From: Lantana camara
Lineage: Eukaryota > Streptophyta > Magnoliopsida > Lamiales > Verbenaceae
Reading direction: 5' to 3'
Length of the DNA: 64,000 nt
Assembly (NCBI GenBank): GCA_037501455.1
Contig: CM074855.1
Coordinates: forward strand, 32,893,001 to 32,957,000
The notes below the pieces were generated by a model. The model was not told the origin of the DNA. It worked only from the letters and a program-made list of their open reading frames with translations, and made no database searches. Below, piece by piece: positions 37,290-49,438 of this stretch (the first letter of the stretch is position 1; every line of letters starts with the position of its first letter). The position numbers and the translations under genes were made by a program.

Positions 37290-39919
37290 CCCACACATAT
37301 ACATAACATGAGTCGAGGGATCCCGCCCGCTCCTCCGACGAGCTATGACACATGCACCCGTCGGCATAAGAGAACTCGCTTTCCCCTCGACCTCCCGAGG
37401 TTGAGCCAAGTCTCCCGTAAAGGTGGAGTCGTGTTGATGAGGGAGCCCGGCGACCCCATTGCCGACCCGAGATCACATACCACTTCTCCAGGGCCCAAAC
37501 TTACACTTACACTTATCACACAAAGCTTATACACAAGTTGTATCAGGCTTATACACACACACTCTTATCAAAGCTTTGCAAGGTAACCCAAAAATAGAGC
37601 TTAGATACATATAAAAGCGTTTTCAAAACCTCCGAACAAACGGGATAAATCCCACAAAATACATATTCAAACACATATCTATATATATACATATATAAGT
37701 CGCATGTGGGATTGAAATTCAAATAGGGTTTTAGGTCATAATAACTAAAAGGAAAGAAAACCTCACCTTGTCGACCAAACCGAACAGAACGGACCAAAAG
37801 CAAACTAAAGAACGTCTTCCCCAACAACGGGACGAACCTAAGAGCAAAACAAAGAGTAACAGACAAACTTAGACTCAAAATGAACCTTATTGACGCTCGG
37901 CAAGTGCCTAAGAATGCAAGTGATGCGTATGAAACTTAACAAATTAACATATAACGCATACAAGTTCATATTAAATCATAAGTCTCATAAATCACATTAA
38001 ACGAATTCATAATTTTCATACAACAAACACATCATATCATACAACATGTTATCAAAGTATTCATATCATACAAGGAGTAAGGAATGATCATGCAAGGCGT
38101 ATAAATGAGACATGAAGTCATAAACGCATGTTAAAGTAGCATACTTCACATTTGAGATCATAATTCAAAAACGAGCAAACAATTCAAGTCATAAATTCAT
38201 AATGTACAAGTTAACACATCATACATCAAGCTAACAATGCATACAAGTCAGAAACGGGACAAAAGAAAGTAATTAAAAGCAATGAAACGACGAAAGAAAC
38301 TCCCCCGGGGTGCCTCCGTGAGACATGATACGGCCATGTCAAAAACACAAGGGAAATGGACACGGCCGTGTCCGAATTTTCAGAAATTAAATGCCCAAGT
38401 CTAACCTCTGACACGGCCGAGTCATGCTGCAGTTCATTATGGACACGGCCGTGTCATGCTCCTTGTTTTGAAAATAAAACAAACGCAACAGTTCGGTTTT
38501 GGAAGGGAAAAACAAAGCATTTTCACAGCAGCTCTTAGGGAATTTCTTAGGCCTCAAAGACACATAAAACATGCATGAATTGATCACCAAATCATCACAT
38601 TATCAGGCAATAATCAACAGCAACAAAGATCCTCTCAACCATGCAAGAAAATGAAGCAAGGAAAGACATGAATGCAAGCAGGCCATTCTCTTCAAATTTG
38701 GGGCTGAAACAGGGGATAAAAGCTTGGGAACACATAGCTAACATGTAGAGAAACTAAATACTTCATGTTCATGCAATTTAACCCAAAATGGAGCTCAAAA
38801 AGTCATCAAACCAAGCAAGAATTCTGGCAGCAGTTCGGTTCAAAGAGAGCAGATTATATTTCCAGTTTTAAGGTCCAAGAACTCAATGTTTCATCCAAGT
38901 TATCAATGAAGAATCAACCCTAACACATCTATCATGAAGTATAAATCAAGAATGGAAGCAAAGAAACTCATATAATCACCAAAGAAGCATCAAATCAGTC
39001 CCAAACTCAAGCTAAGGCATGGAAGCAAGAAATGACCTCTAACCCTTCCTATTCATGTATAGCCCCAAACTCAAATTAAATCTCAATTAAAGCATGAAAT
39101 TCATGGTTCAAATTCATCATATAATCATGGATATTTCGAAAATATACATACCTTGAAGAGTTGATGAAGTATGGAAGAGTTTTGGCTCCAAAATCACAAA
39201 GTCATGAAGAGGGCTTCTCTTTCTCTTTCTTTCTCCATGGATCAGCAGCTTTTCCTTCTCCTTGGGGTGTGTGGTTCGAATTTTAGCTGATAAGGGACAG
39301 AGAGAGGTGAATCATGGTTATATAAACCAAGGGTTCAGGCTTGGGTTTGGTTAAATTGAGCCCACAAGTTCAAGACTAGTCAAAGGGGGTCACTTTGGTG
39401 CAAGCTGCTCATTCTGGGTGACATACGGGGCTCCAAATGGGATTAGAAAAATACCAAATCAGGTTCAAAAGTTTCCTTCCTTCGTTACGAGTCTGACACT
39501 TCTTCCGTAATTCGAATCCGAATTCCCGAGCTCAAGTTACGCCTTCCGGAACACGAGGCGCGCTAAAACTAGTTAGGCCCTCATGTCCCTCGACAAGTAC
39601 AAATGGTTTGAAACCTCGGCAAACGAACCCGAAAACTTAAAATGAGCATGCAGACACATTCATAACTCACATATATCATGCATATCAAAATTTCACAAAG
39701 ATCGGAATTGAATTCCGGCACATAACGAACAAATTACGGGTCATGCAAATATAAACGTTAAAAATTCAAAGTTCATAATATAAACAATTAATTTCATATA
39801 ATTTCAAATAACCACGTAACAATTAAAATAACCTAGAATTGCATAAATAAAGAATTAGCAAACACAAATAACACTCTCATTAAGGCGTACCTGTACGGCC
39901 GGACGAGCGGGATGTTACA

Positions 39920-40600
39920 TTGTCCATTGGAAATTCTGTAGGAATCTTCCATACTAAATTCTTTTAGTACATTGTCTATGTACCTTGACTGTGATAATCC
40001 AATCATTCTCTTAAATCTATCTCCATAGATATTTGTCTCGAGAATGTAGGATCTATCACCAAGATCTTTCATCTCAAAATGGTTCCTAACCACGCTTTTT
40101 TGACTTTTATGTCACCCTTCGCGTTCCCAATGAGAAGGATGTCATTTTCGCAAAGTACCAAAAGTTGAACTTTTAGTCTCTAATCATTTATTGTACACGT
40201 TATGCTTGAATTTCAAGTTAAACAACTTTGACTATTTCACTAATTTGAATACTCTAATTCCTAGAAGCTTTAGTTCAATTTCGTAAATTGACCATTTGGA
40301 GTATGCAAACCTTTTGCTTACTCCCACTAAATGTGAAATCCATGGATGTTCCATATTTATGTCTTCATCAATCTCATATTGATAAGACAAGCTTGATCCA
40401 ATCAAGTCGTTCAACTAAGGCCCAAACTTAGTTTGATTGTATGGAATCCATTTCAGATTTCAGAGTTTGTTTTTACTAGTCAGATTCTAAATCTGACAGC
40501 ACCTCCTCATGGGTAAATGGATCAGTATCCACTTTAGAAGATTTCATGGTGAAAACCATATTATCTTATAGGCTATCTAGGAATGCGTTCTGAACGCATC
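39920..40600 (-). pseudogene. Ty1/copia reverse transcriptase remnant of element A
   Basis: Minus-strand reading from 40530 down gives copia RT text: LKSEMDSIQSN.VWALVE, then KWSIYEIELKLLGIRVFKLVK (family: RSIYGLKQASRSWNIRF), then LLVLCENDILLIGN, then MKDLGDRSYILE and IGLSQSRYIDNVLKEFSMEDS. The catalytic YVDD box is replaced by CEND at about 40141-40152, and there are stops and frameshifts. It is dead. RT would have copied the element RNA into DNA. The reading continues into RNase H at 18056 once B2 is removed. Confidence 0.85.
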
Positions 40601-43140
40601 GAGGGAGGAGAGTTCACTCATGTACTATCTCTTAAAATTGGTTAAATGTTATCAGAATGGTTTGTTTCTTCCTATTTGTGGCGTGGGTTTTGTCCTCAAT
40701 CCTTTTGAATTCTTTGGGCTTACCTTTGTTCTCTCTTAGGAACGATTCCTAAAGAAAGGTATATATTCTTTAAAACAAACAACATTTGTTCAAAAGAATC
40801 GTAGAAACAATATTCTATATTGTTTGCATAGACTTGAACTAGTTTCGATCTTATCTCTCAATTTCTTCTTCAATTAAGAAGACTTAAGAGAGATACATTC
40901 TTTAGAATAAACAACATTTGTTCCAATGAGTTGCAAAAGTGACAATATATATTGTTCATATAAACTTGAACTTGTTTCAAGTTCATCTCCCACTGTCTTC
41001 TTCTCTTAAGAAGACTCCCACTGTCCTCTTCACATAAGAAGACAATCCCAAAATTCCAAGATACGAATTATTAGGAAATTTTGAAAGCCACAATTCATAG
41101 TGCATTTAAGGGACTGATTTGGAATTTACAAGATTCAAAATCCCAACTGCGTTTTTCTTAAGCATAAGTTCAGAACGAAGGTAAGTCAGTAAGTCTCAAC
41201 AAGGAACGGACCATATCGTATAAGGTTATGTTCCTTCAGTCAAAAATACTAAGCTATTCTTGAATGAGCTCACGGAGGGATAATCCTATTATCTCAAAGA
41301 TGACTAAGAAATTTAGTCTATGAGACATTTGCCATTTCGATCAAATCGAGATGCTCATGTCTTTTGACTACTATGGTTCTTAACCTTCCTCATTTCAAAA
41401 TTCTAATAATTTCACAAAAGTTTCAAAATTCGTACTTCATTAAGTACACACATTCATAATGATTAAACTAACAATTTAGTCTAGTGCTTACATTAAACAA
41501 ACCTTAATCCTTAGTATGGATCGAGATCCATCTAAACTTTTGGGACGTGTTTCAAGTTTCACATAAATGGGGTTTTTGGGAACGTTTCCCTCTAAATAGG
41601 ATTCTTAGGAAGTTAAGTCTTTAAGTTCGTTTTCGTAAAATGATCCTAAGATGATTAACTTGTTAATCCCATTTAGGACGTTCCAAAGTTATTTGAATTT
41701 TTTTGTCATCTTACTTACTTATGTCATCTCGTTGTGTGTTCGAAACATCAATGCTTTGAGTTTTGCAAAATAATTTGTGTAAAATTAACTCAAGACTAGT
41801 GAATTCTGATCCTATCGGAATTACCACAATGAGAGACTCTTGGAGTATCCTTATACTCTTCACAGTTCCTTTCCAAGGCCCTAGTTTGCCACTATGGAAG
41901 TTAAAGTCTGATCTTTCTTTCTTTTAGGCTCTCCCTTCTCTTACCCCTCCATCGGGTTTTAAAGGTTCTTCCTTATTGGCCATGGTGCCTTTACCTCATT
42001 AGGTTCAGAAGAAGAACCAACCATCATTACCTTTTAGTCCTTCATAAGGAATGCTCTCTTAAGTTATCAACTAATTTGATCAACTATGCTACAATAACAT
42101 CATCTATGGTTGAGCAAAAGAGGTTAAGAATGATGATAGAACCAATTCAAGCAATCAGTGGACTAAGAACTCATTTCTTAGATTGCATACGTGGCTGCAA
42201 GGTCCTCCTCAATGAGGACTTTCAGCCCACGTTACACGTGTATTCCTTCATACAAATATGGAACAATTCCTTTGATGTGTTATAATTTGTAACACGTTCT
42301 TAAGAGAGTACAACTGCTCTTAAGTGTTCCTATAATGTGTTATACTTTGTAACACATTTATGAGGGAGTACAATTGCTCTTAAGTGTTTGGAGAATTTCC
42401 TTTCACTTTTCAATTGCTTCTCTTAAGCCTAGGTCGAATTTTTCACAATAGATGAAAAGTTTGCCTTTTAGAGAACAATTTTCACCTTTGGAATATTAAA
42501 ACGGATTTTAAGATTCGAAGTCAATCAGAGTGGTCAAGACTTTAGTCAACTTGCTTGACTTAAGGATGGATACTAATGGGTTGCATTACAACTTGTAGAC
42601 AATCACAGAACTACAACCTAAATGCTAAGCATAGAAAATTTGAGCATATTGAACAATAATGTAACACATAGGATTAGGTCTTTTATCGTATGTGGCTCCC
42701 ACTGTTTTTGAAGGTCTATAAATCCCAAACGACCTTAGGACTCGTGAGACATCCATATCTACTTTAGAGTTGAGCAGAACCCATCAATCATAAGATCTCA
42801 ATCAAACTTAGTCCGAAATGACCCACGACTCGTGAGACATCGCCCATTCTAAAATGATCAAGAAATATCAATCACTAAGGTGATCAATCAAGAAACTAAG
42901 ATTTAATAGGCTGCACTAATTACCCCATGACTCGTGAGATAGCAATTAGCTTACCTACTAACTCTTAAATCCTATTTATGGAATGCTAGGAATTTTATTA
43001 CCGTAATAGAATACTTATTTATTCGAAAATTGCTCAATATTTTAATTAGGGATTTTCGAATTAACCGGAGAGTTGTCCGGTTTTGACCTTACCAACATGC
43101 ACAGTTATCCATTTTTAATTATCTTGATTAATGCAGTTTC
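40601..43140 (-). pseudogene. Decayed upstream gag-pol region of element A
   Basis: About 2.5 kb between the RT remnant and the leader where integrase, protease and gag should lie. I could not read a convincing motif on the minus strand; frames are short and full of stops. The length is less than a full copia gag-protease-integrase segment, so deletions are likely. Repeated ctcccactgt and ttcttaagaagac phrases near 40990-41050 look like local duplications. Assignment rests on position within A. Confidence 0.5.
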
Positions 43141-44167
43141 ACATAAAATGCATCACAGAAGCAATTAGCAAATAACATGTCCTAGCATGATACTAATTAT
43201 GTGATGATCATGGGTATCTTAATCTTATATGTGATTATGGGAGCCACTCCATAATAACTAGTTCTAACATTCATGCCACATAAGACTGTTCATAGCACAT
43301 AGGGGTACAGAATTTAATGGAAAACCCTATCTATTACATTAATAGAAACCCTCCTAAATATTTTGAAGGGTCTTCTCTTATGGCCACCGTTCTTCAAGTG
43401 TTCCTTGTGGATCCTTCTTGCTCGTTGGGTGCTTGTCTCCAAAATAAAAAAAAATATCCTCACTTTCTAAGTTCTACTCTCTTAACATAAAGTAATATGA
43501 CTCAATCTTCATATTGACCATAGACAAATACACGGGGCACACCCCGGCCCAAAAACAATAATAAGGAAAGCCACATAATAAACACATAACAGTATGCACA
43601 TAAGTAGGGCTCCAACCCCAATTGAAATAACGAAACTATGGGGCTCCGACCCCAATTGAAATCATCCTTGTGCAGAAATTAAAACATACATAAGACTAAC
43701 CCACGATCACCTAAACTAGCATGCTCCCGCTTCAATTTAAATTTACCAATTAAATTTAAAATTCCCTTGACTTCAAGTTACAATAACTTAAGTAATTTGA
43801 ATATAGTTCACTATCCAAGAATTTAATCAAAATCAAACTCGGATCGTGACAAAACTCAATTAATTTCAAAAATTAAAATTTTGTCAAAATATCATTCAAA
43901 GTGATATATTAATTTTCATGAAAATAATAAAAACTTGACTTTAAAACGCGGGATATTACGAAACTGAAAACACGAAACGAAAACAGACTGGGAACAACTC
44001 GGACGGGGCACGCGGGTCGCCCGTAAACGTGCACACAAGGCGCACGTGAGCAGGCGAACCTACGCACACACCTGTGCAGATGTTCTAGGCGGGACTAGCA
44101 CTGCTCGCGCGGCTGCACGCCTGGACCGTGCACAAGCGCCGCTCGCGAATGCACGCCTTGCACACAG
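43141..44167 (-). mobile_element. Element A leader region, homologous to F internal
   Basis: From 43181 the sequence matches 1-900 (cctagcatgatactaa, ccatctattaca-type text, cacggggcacaccccggcc, repeated ggggctccgaccccaatt). The stretch 43950-44165 is GC-rich like 900-1160. It stops at TSD cacag (44163-44167), where solo LTR G inserted, and resumes at 58119. Confidence 0.75.
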
Positions 44168-44247
44168 TGTTGGGAATAGTGCCCTGAAAATTCAATTTGT
44201 TGAATTAATTAAACTGAATTTACAACGATGAGTATTTCACATATTAA

Positions 44248-44443
44248 TTTTTTTTTTGGTCTAGACCAGGGCATCCACCGTCGACTACAGTGACTAGTCC
44301 CCTCGCTAGATTGTAGAGGCCTCATAGGGTGGGACAGCTGGCCAGAAGATTTAAAGCTGCTCCATACCCAAAGTCAGGATTCGAACTCCTGACCTTTGGT
44401 TAAGGATGGATGAGTCCCTTCCACTCAACCACACCCTCCTGGT
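44248..44443 (-). mobile_element. tRNA-derived SINE with 15-bp target duplication
   Basis: The 196-bp body is flanked by tatttcacatattaa at 44233-44247 and 44444-44458. On the minus strand it begins ACCAGGAGGGTGTGGTTGAGTGG (box A-like GTGGTTGAGTGG) and has GTCAGGAGTTCGAATCCTGAC (box B GAGTTCGAATCC), then a tRNA-unrelated body ending GGTCTAGACC and a run of 10 A. Internal Pol III promoter, A-tail and long TSD are the SINE hallmarks; mobilisation would need an L1-type LINE. It sits inside solo LTR G, so it is younger than G. Confidence 0.92.
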
Positions 44444-44904
44444 TATTTCACATATTAATAATTAATGGCGTGTGGTGGTATTCTCATATGAAATGTGTTT
44501 CATGGGAAAAGACTTTGAATACCGAAATCACGTGTCATTAAAGTTCTAGTCGAAAAGATAAGAATATGTTCTTATCAAGACTATAACGTGGTTATATAAG
44601 ATGATTAGTCTTTTGTCATAGGGAATGGTGATTCCAATTATAACACGTTGATGATTTTCAATAGGATTGGAAGCATCGAACAGGACCACTGAGATTATTC
44701 ATTTTATACAGCTATCTAAAATGAATAAAATCTCAGGAAGCATTGTACTGTTAATCCTAACAATATTTCGGCGTTGGGCGTGTAGTGTTAGTCACTGTAA
44801 TATACTCGAAGTGAGGTCTCGGAAACGGTGGCCAAAATACTTTGTACGTTCGGTGACAACATGAAATGTGCTAAAGAGTATATTGATCGAGGAATCTGTG
44901 GCCT

Positions 44905-47900
44905 TGTAATGCCCCAACTTTTCAGTATTTTAAAATGACATATATATTTATTAATTTGTGCAACTTTATCGATTATATGTGTTTTCTATATTTAAATTTC
45001 AATGTTTAATTTCTAAATATGTGATTAATTGAGATATATACAATATTTTGATGGGAATGAATTCGATTACTTCAACCACTTGTGAATGAATAATCATGTG
45101 TTTCCTAATTGTACATTTAAATTATTTAATTGCGTAATCAACCGTTTTGATAATTCTTATTTCAATTTTAGTAAATTTTCTATATATATATATATATAAA
45201 TATTGCGTTATAATTATATTAAATATTTAAAATTGGATTCTTAATTTTATTTGAATTTTGGAATATATGAAATCTTGAACGATTTGCATATACGTGACTA
45301 GTTGCGCCCGTTACTATATGAATGAATTCGAAATTTGGTGGAAATTTAATACGTTGTAGATATGTGTGTCATGAATGTGTACGTATGCTCGTTTTACGTT
45401 TTCGGATTTGTTTAATTGAATTTTAAATTTATTTGGTATGATTGGAACCAAACCGGGGGCTAATGAGCACTTAGAGCACCCTTGGTTCCGTATGTGATAT
45501 CTTGACCTAGGGAACTCGGAATCGAGTTCCATCAACTCTGTTGAACTTGTAACAAAAATTCGGGTTCAGTAAATTTAACCTCATATTTTTCCAAGATCAT
45601 TTGAACCCCCGAAATTCAACCGAAAACCGAAACGGACTCCTAAATCGCCACGTATTACTAAAAGAGCCATAACTTATTCAAACCTTGACCAAATTAACCA
45701 TGGTTGGAGGATCTGGAACCCTAGTTAAGGCCACTATCTGACCTTTATCCCCCTCAACCGAAATAACCCTCACAAACAAGGGAAATATCAGCCCCAAGTC
45801 CCAGCTTCAGTTTCATCCTGTCACCATGCCCAACCTTGGAGATTCAATCTCAAATCTCTTTCATCTTTCATCCAATCTTCAAGGTGAGTTTAGGATTGTA
45901 TTATACATTCAATATGTGTCATTTTAAGCTATGCATCCCCAATTTTGAGCATGTGTGGGTGAGATTTTGAAGATATGAATAAATAATTAGGTTTTATGCC
46001 AATATGATGATCTCTCTCATTCCTTGATGATTTAGGTTGCTTCCAAGCATGAAAATGATTGTTTTAACTTCCTCTTTACATTCATGATCATGTATTTTAT
46101 GATGGTTAAGTGTTTCATGAGCTTCCATTAATGGAGTTCTGAAGAAAAGTCATGAGATGATCATCCATTCCTTCATCTCACGTTTCAACACTTAGAGAGC
46201 ATATTTGTGTGTTGTTTCGGAATTGTTTCATCTCATATTTGTGATCATTCCTTAGCTGAGTTTGTTGGTTGAAGTTACCTCTGTTGCTGCCCTGTTTTGT
46301 GCTGCATTTTCTGCTGGAACGAGCAGGGTCGCGACCGCGATCGAACCAAGAACAAACTTGGTAACGGCCGCGACTCCCTCACAATTTTGGTAGTCTTTAG
46401 GTCGCGCCCGCGACCTGAATTACTTGTATTTTAGGTTGCGCCCGCGACCACTGTTCATGTTTGCTCACGTATTATGAAATTCATGAAAAATTCACGAAAA
46501 ACTCGGGCATTTTATATGGGGGTAGCGGCCGCTACCATTTTATGAAGAAAATGGGTCGCGGCCGCGACCCTGTTCATTTTCTGCATGAAAATTTAATTTT
46601 TGTACGTGAATTGCATGGACTTTGCTCCTATAATTGAACCCTAATCGTTATGTATCTTTTATGATAGGCCTTGCATGACAGGTATACGTGTTATATAACG
46701 TGTTATGCTCGCTAATTGGAATCCTTAGTTTGATTTGGCTTGATACATGAACAATATGAACCTAAACGAATTTAAACGTTACAAGTATGCTTTGGTGCTT
46801 CATATTTGAACCTTAAATGATTTCCTACTTCCTTGTGATGGCTTATATGAATTATATGCATAGTATACTATGTGTTATAAGTATTATTTGAATTCCTTAG
46901 ATTATTTGATATGATTTATGAAAGATATGAAACATATGAATATGAAACCACCATGTATTGAACGTTGTGATGCGTTAATTTAATCTATGACCTCATAACA
47001 TGAATTATACTTCGTAGGCATCTCATATCATGATCATTACATGGTCGTGCATCATATATGCTACATTTGGATTCTTGAGTCTCACGAATTCATTGCATTG
47101 TCCTTTGTACAGTTTTTTCCAGGTCGGAGAATTGCCGGGTTCCTAAGACACTCCCGAGTCCTCTTGCTTCTTCTTAATTTTGATTGGTAATCTAAGGACA
47201 GGTGGGTTTCTCTTCTATTAGATAGAACAGACCGGTATATTCCAATGTGTATCTTTTAAGCCAAAGGTAATATATATATATGTATATATCGAGTCGTTTT
47301 CAAAGAGTCTATGATTTTGATTATTAAACCCTTTTCTTTTATGAACGCTTACCGATTGTTTTGGCGAGGACATGATTGATTGCACGGACCCAGGGACTTA
47401 GTGCAATTGGCTATCTGGGGAGGCAAGGGCCGACGGTGATCCCTTGTACTAATCCCATCACATTTACGGTGATACCGGCCCTCGCTAGGAGTTTTAGCGG
47501 GGAATGGGTGTTGAGTGCCAATTGGGGAATTCATGTAACCTCTTTTTGGTCAATGATTGGGTAGACGCGTCCTCCTGGGTCGGTACACTGCAGGGAGGAA
47601 CAAAACCTGTCCAGTGTGGACAATATCGTTGGGCGGGAAGGTACACTTCAACCCAAAACGACGCGTCCACCACCCGGAGGAAGAAGGTGTAATTGTTATG
47701 AATAAATGAATGATAATGATTGAATGATCGAATGATTAATTGAAATGATTGATGCATGATCGTTAATGAATAAAGTTTTGCACACACGAGGTGTAGGTTG
47801 GAGATTTTATGCCCCACGCCGGGCTCACGTTTTGATCCATTGAATGATTGAATTAAATTGATTGTTGTAATCCCGAGCGTTGTTTTACTTTGTTTTTACC

Positions 47901-48449
47901 CACTTGGGAAATATTCTAAAAACCTCGAATAGGATTATAGCTTGCATGCGTGGGTGTTTAAATTCTGCAGTGTTATATTAATATGCCCATTTTATACCCA
48001 CCAGTCTCCTATAGACTGAACTCGGCTTTGTTTTCAGTTCTTTTGCAGGTTTGGAGTGCTAGGCGGGGTTCTGAGTCTGTCAAGTCTCATATTTAAGTCT
48101 AAGTCACTTCACACGCATTTTGTACACAGGATAGCTTACAAGATTGTATATTTGGAAATGTTTATGTATGAATTTTCGGGACTAGGTATCTATGTTAGCT
48201 GAAACCGTCAATTGCTCATTGTATATATGATTGATTATATATATATATTTTATTTTTTTTTTTGCTTCCGCACATGCATTTGCTATATTTAATTTGTTTT
48301 AATTGGTTGCGAGTTTAGTTCCCGCCTAGCCTATGGAGTGAGTGAGTCCCCATTCGCTGTGAGGTAGGTTCATGTATGGATTTCCCATTTCATGCGTGGA
48401 TCAGGCTCATAGTGTGGGGGATGTGGCGCCTACCGGTTGGGGTGCTACA
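44905..48449 (+). mobile_element. D LTR1 (5')
   Basis: This LTR contains a TA microsatellite (about 45181-45200), six GC-rich palindromes between about 46326 and 46570 (including GGTAGCGGCCGCTACC at 46521-46536), the CAGTCT/AGACTG hairpin (48002-48018), and GCTAGGCGGG (48058-48067) with CCCGCCTAGC (48321-48330). A pyrimidine-rich run ending TTTTGCAG|GT at about 48035-48050 resembles a splice acceptor. Confidence 0.9.
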
Positions 48450-49438
48450 TCCTTAAGTGGTATCAGAGCCCGGTTGCAAAGCCAGTGTTCTCGTGTTGTG
48501 TTTGAGTTAGTCTAGGTCGTACGGCTTAGGAACTACGTGATAATGTGTGCATTGCATCAATCTTGAATATGAAATTGCTTTCCTTTTGAATTTTGTAGAA
48601 GTATCTGCTGCATTATTATATGGATCCTTGCCTTTAGTGTTGAATATATGCCATGAGCATGCACTAATCGCATGCATATATTCTCGAAATGAGTTATGAT
48701 TTCTAGGTTGTGAAGATGATATCAAACCACGGCCAAGTTCTATGATCACAACAATTTATTACAACTTCTTTCTGAGGCACGAAAGATAGGAAGGATGTAC
48801 CGGGAACATTGTTTTGGAGATGCAAGGGTAAAGAGGCATTTGATGAGATGAGAGTTGTTCGGGGAATGTCTTTGTCTCTGAAGATTGACGTATATAGCTC
48901 ACCTACAGAGGATGTGATAATCGGTGTCAACTGGATCATTCAATCTAAGGAATGAATCTTGAAGGTATTTGGTTTAGGGCTTGGATTATTGAAGAGTCAA
49001 GATAAAATGGTTCCGGTGGGAGTATGCACCAAGGGACATCAAGGAAAGGTTTCTAAATAAATCTATTACTTAGGCATTGAGTGGTAGAGGTCAAAATCGG
49101 GAAGAGTTCGGATTCGAGTGTTCTAGATTTCGACTAAGATGGAAGACGAGTCAGGAAGGGATTGAGGAAAGGCGAGTAAGGTGATAGATACAAATTCATG
49201 GAAGGTGACAATACTAAGGACAGGATTTGAGTTTATTTTTCCAAATCCAAGCTAAATTGGCGTGTTGTGAGGTTGAATTGGGAAATATGGAGCAACAAAT
49301 TAAGGAAACGGTAAAGAGAGACAAAGACTGGTCGGGAGAAATCAGGTGTTCCAGTATAAGCAATCGGGAAACGAGTTTGATTCACTAATCTCCACTCATA
49401 ATGGATAAGCACGGGAGTCGTGATCACAGAGATGATGA

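Larger units (their letters stand above)
18057..39919 (-). mobile_element. Element B2: long-LTR, non-autonomous Ty3/gypsy-like element, minus strand
   Basis: The element is bounded by TSD ttgtc (18052-18056, 39920-39924), starting TGTAACACCCCGGAGCG and ending GGGATGTTACA. LTRs are 18057-21519 (3463 bp) and 23255-39919 (about 3.46 kb without element C). The internal region is only 1735 bp and non-coding. The PBS carries one change (gctcGgatacca on the plus strand). It interrupts the pol of element A. The LTRs are very similar to each other by eye, suggesting a fairly recent insertion. Confidence 0.92.
23255..39919 (-). mobile_element. B2 5' LTR (interrupted by element C)
   Basis: The LTR runs 23255-24092 and 37295-39919, about 3.46 kb in total. 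It matches the 3' LTR closely, including GCTAGGCGG (23379-23387), CCGCCTAGC (23649-23657), the CAGTC/GACTG hairpin (23724-23738) and palindromes at 38359-38372, 38410-38423 and 38442-38455. The empty site for C is seen in the 3' LTR near 18885 (caacccccacacat). Confidence 0.9.

Noticed and set aside
39833..40093. 86-codon minus frame taken as a single gene
   Set aside because: Only the part above 39919 is copia RT; the rest is the B2 LTR read through the insertion junction.
44376..44430. tRNA gene suggested by box A and GTTCGAATCC box B
   Set aside because: No cloverleaf with an anticodon stem or acceptor stem closes. The boxes belong to the SINE with A-tail and TSD.
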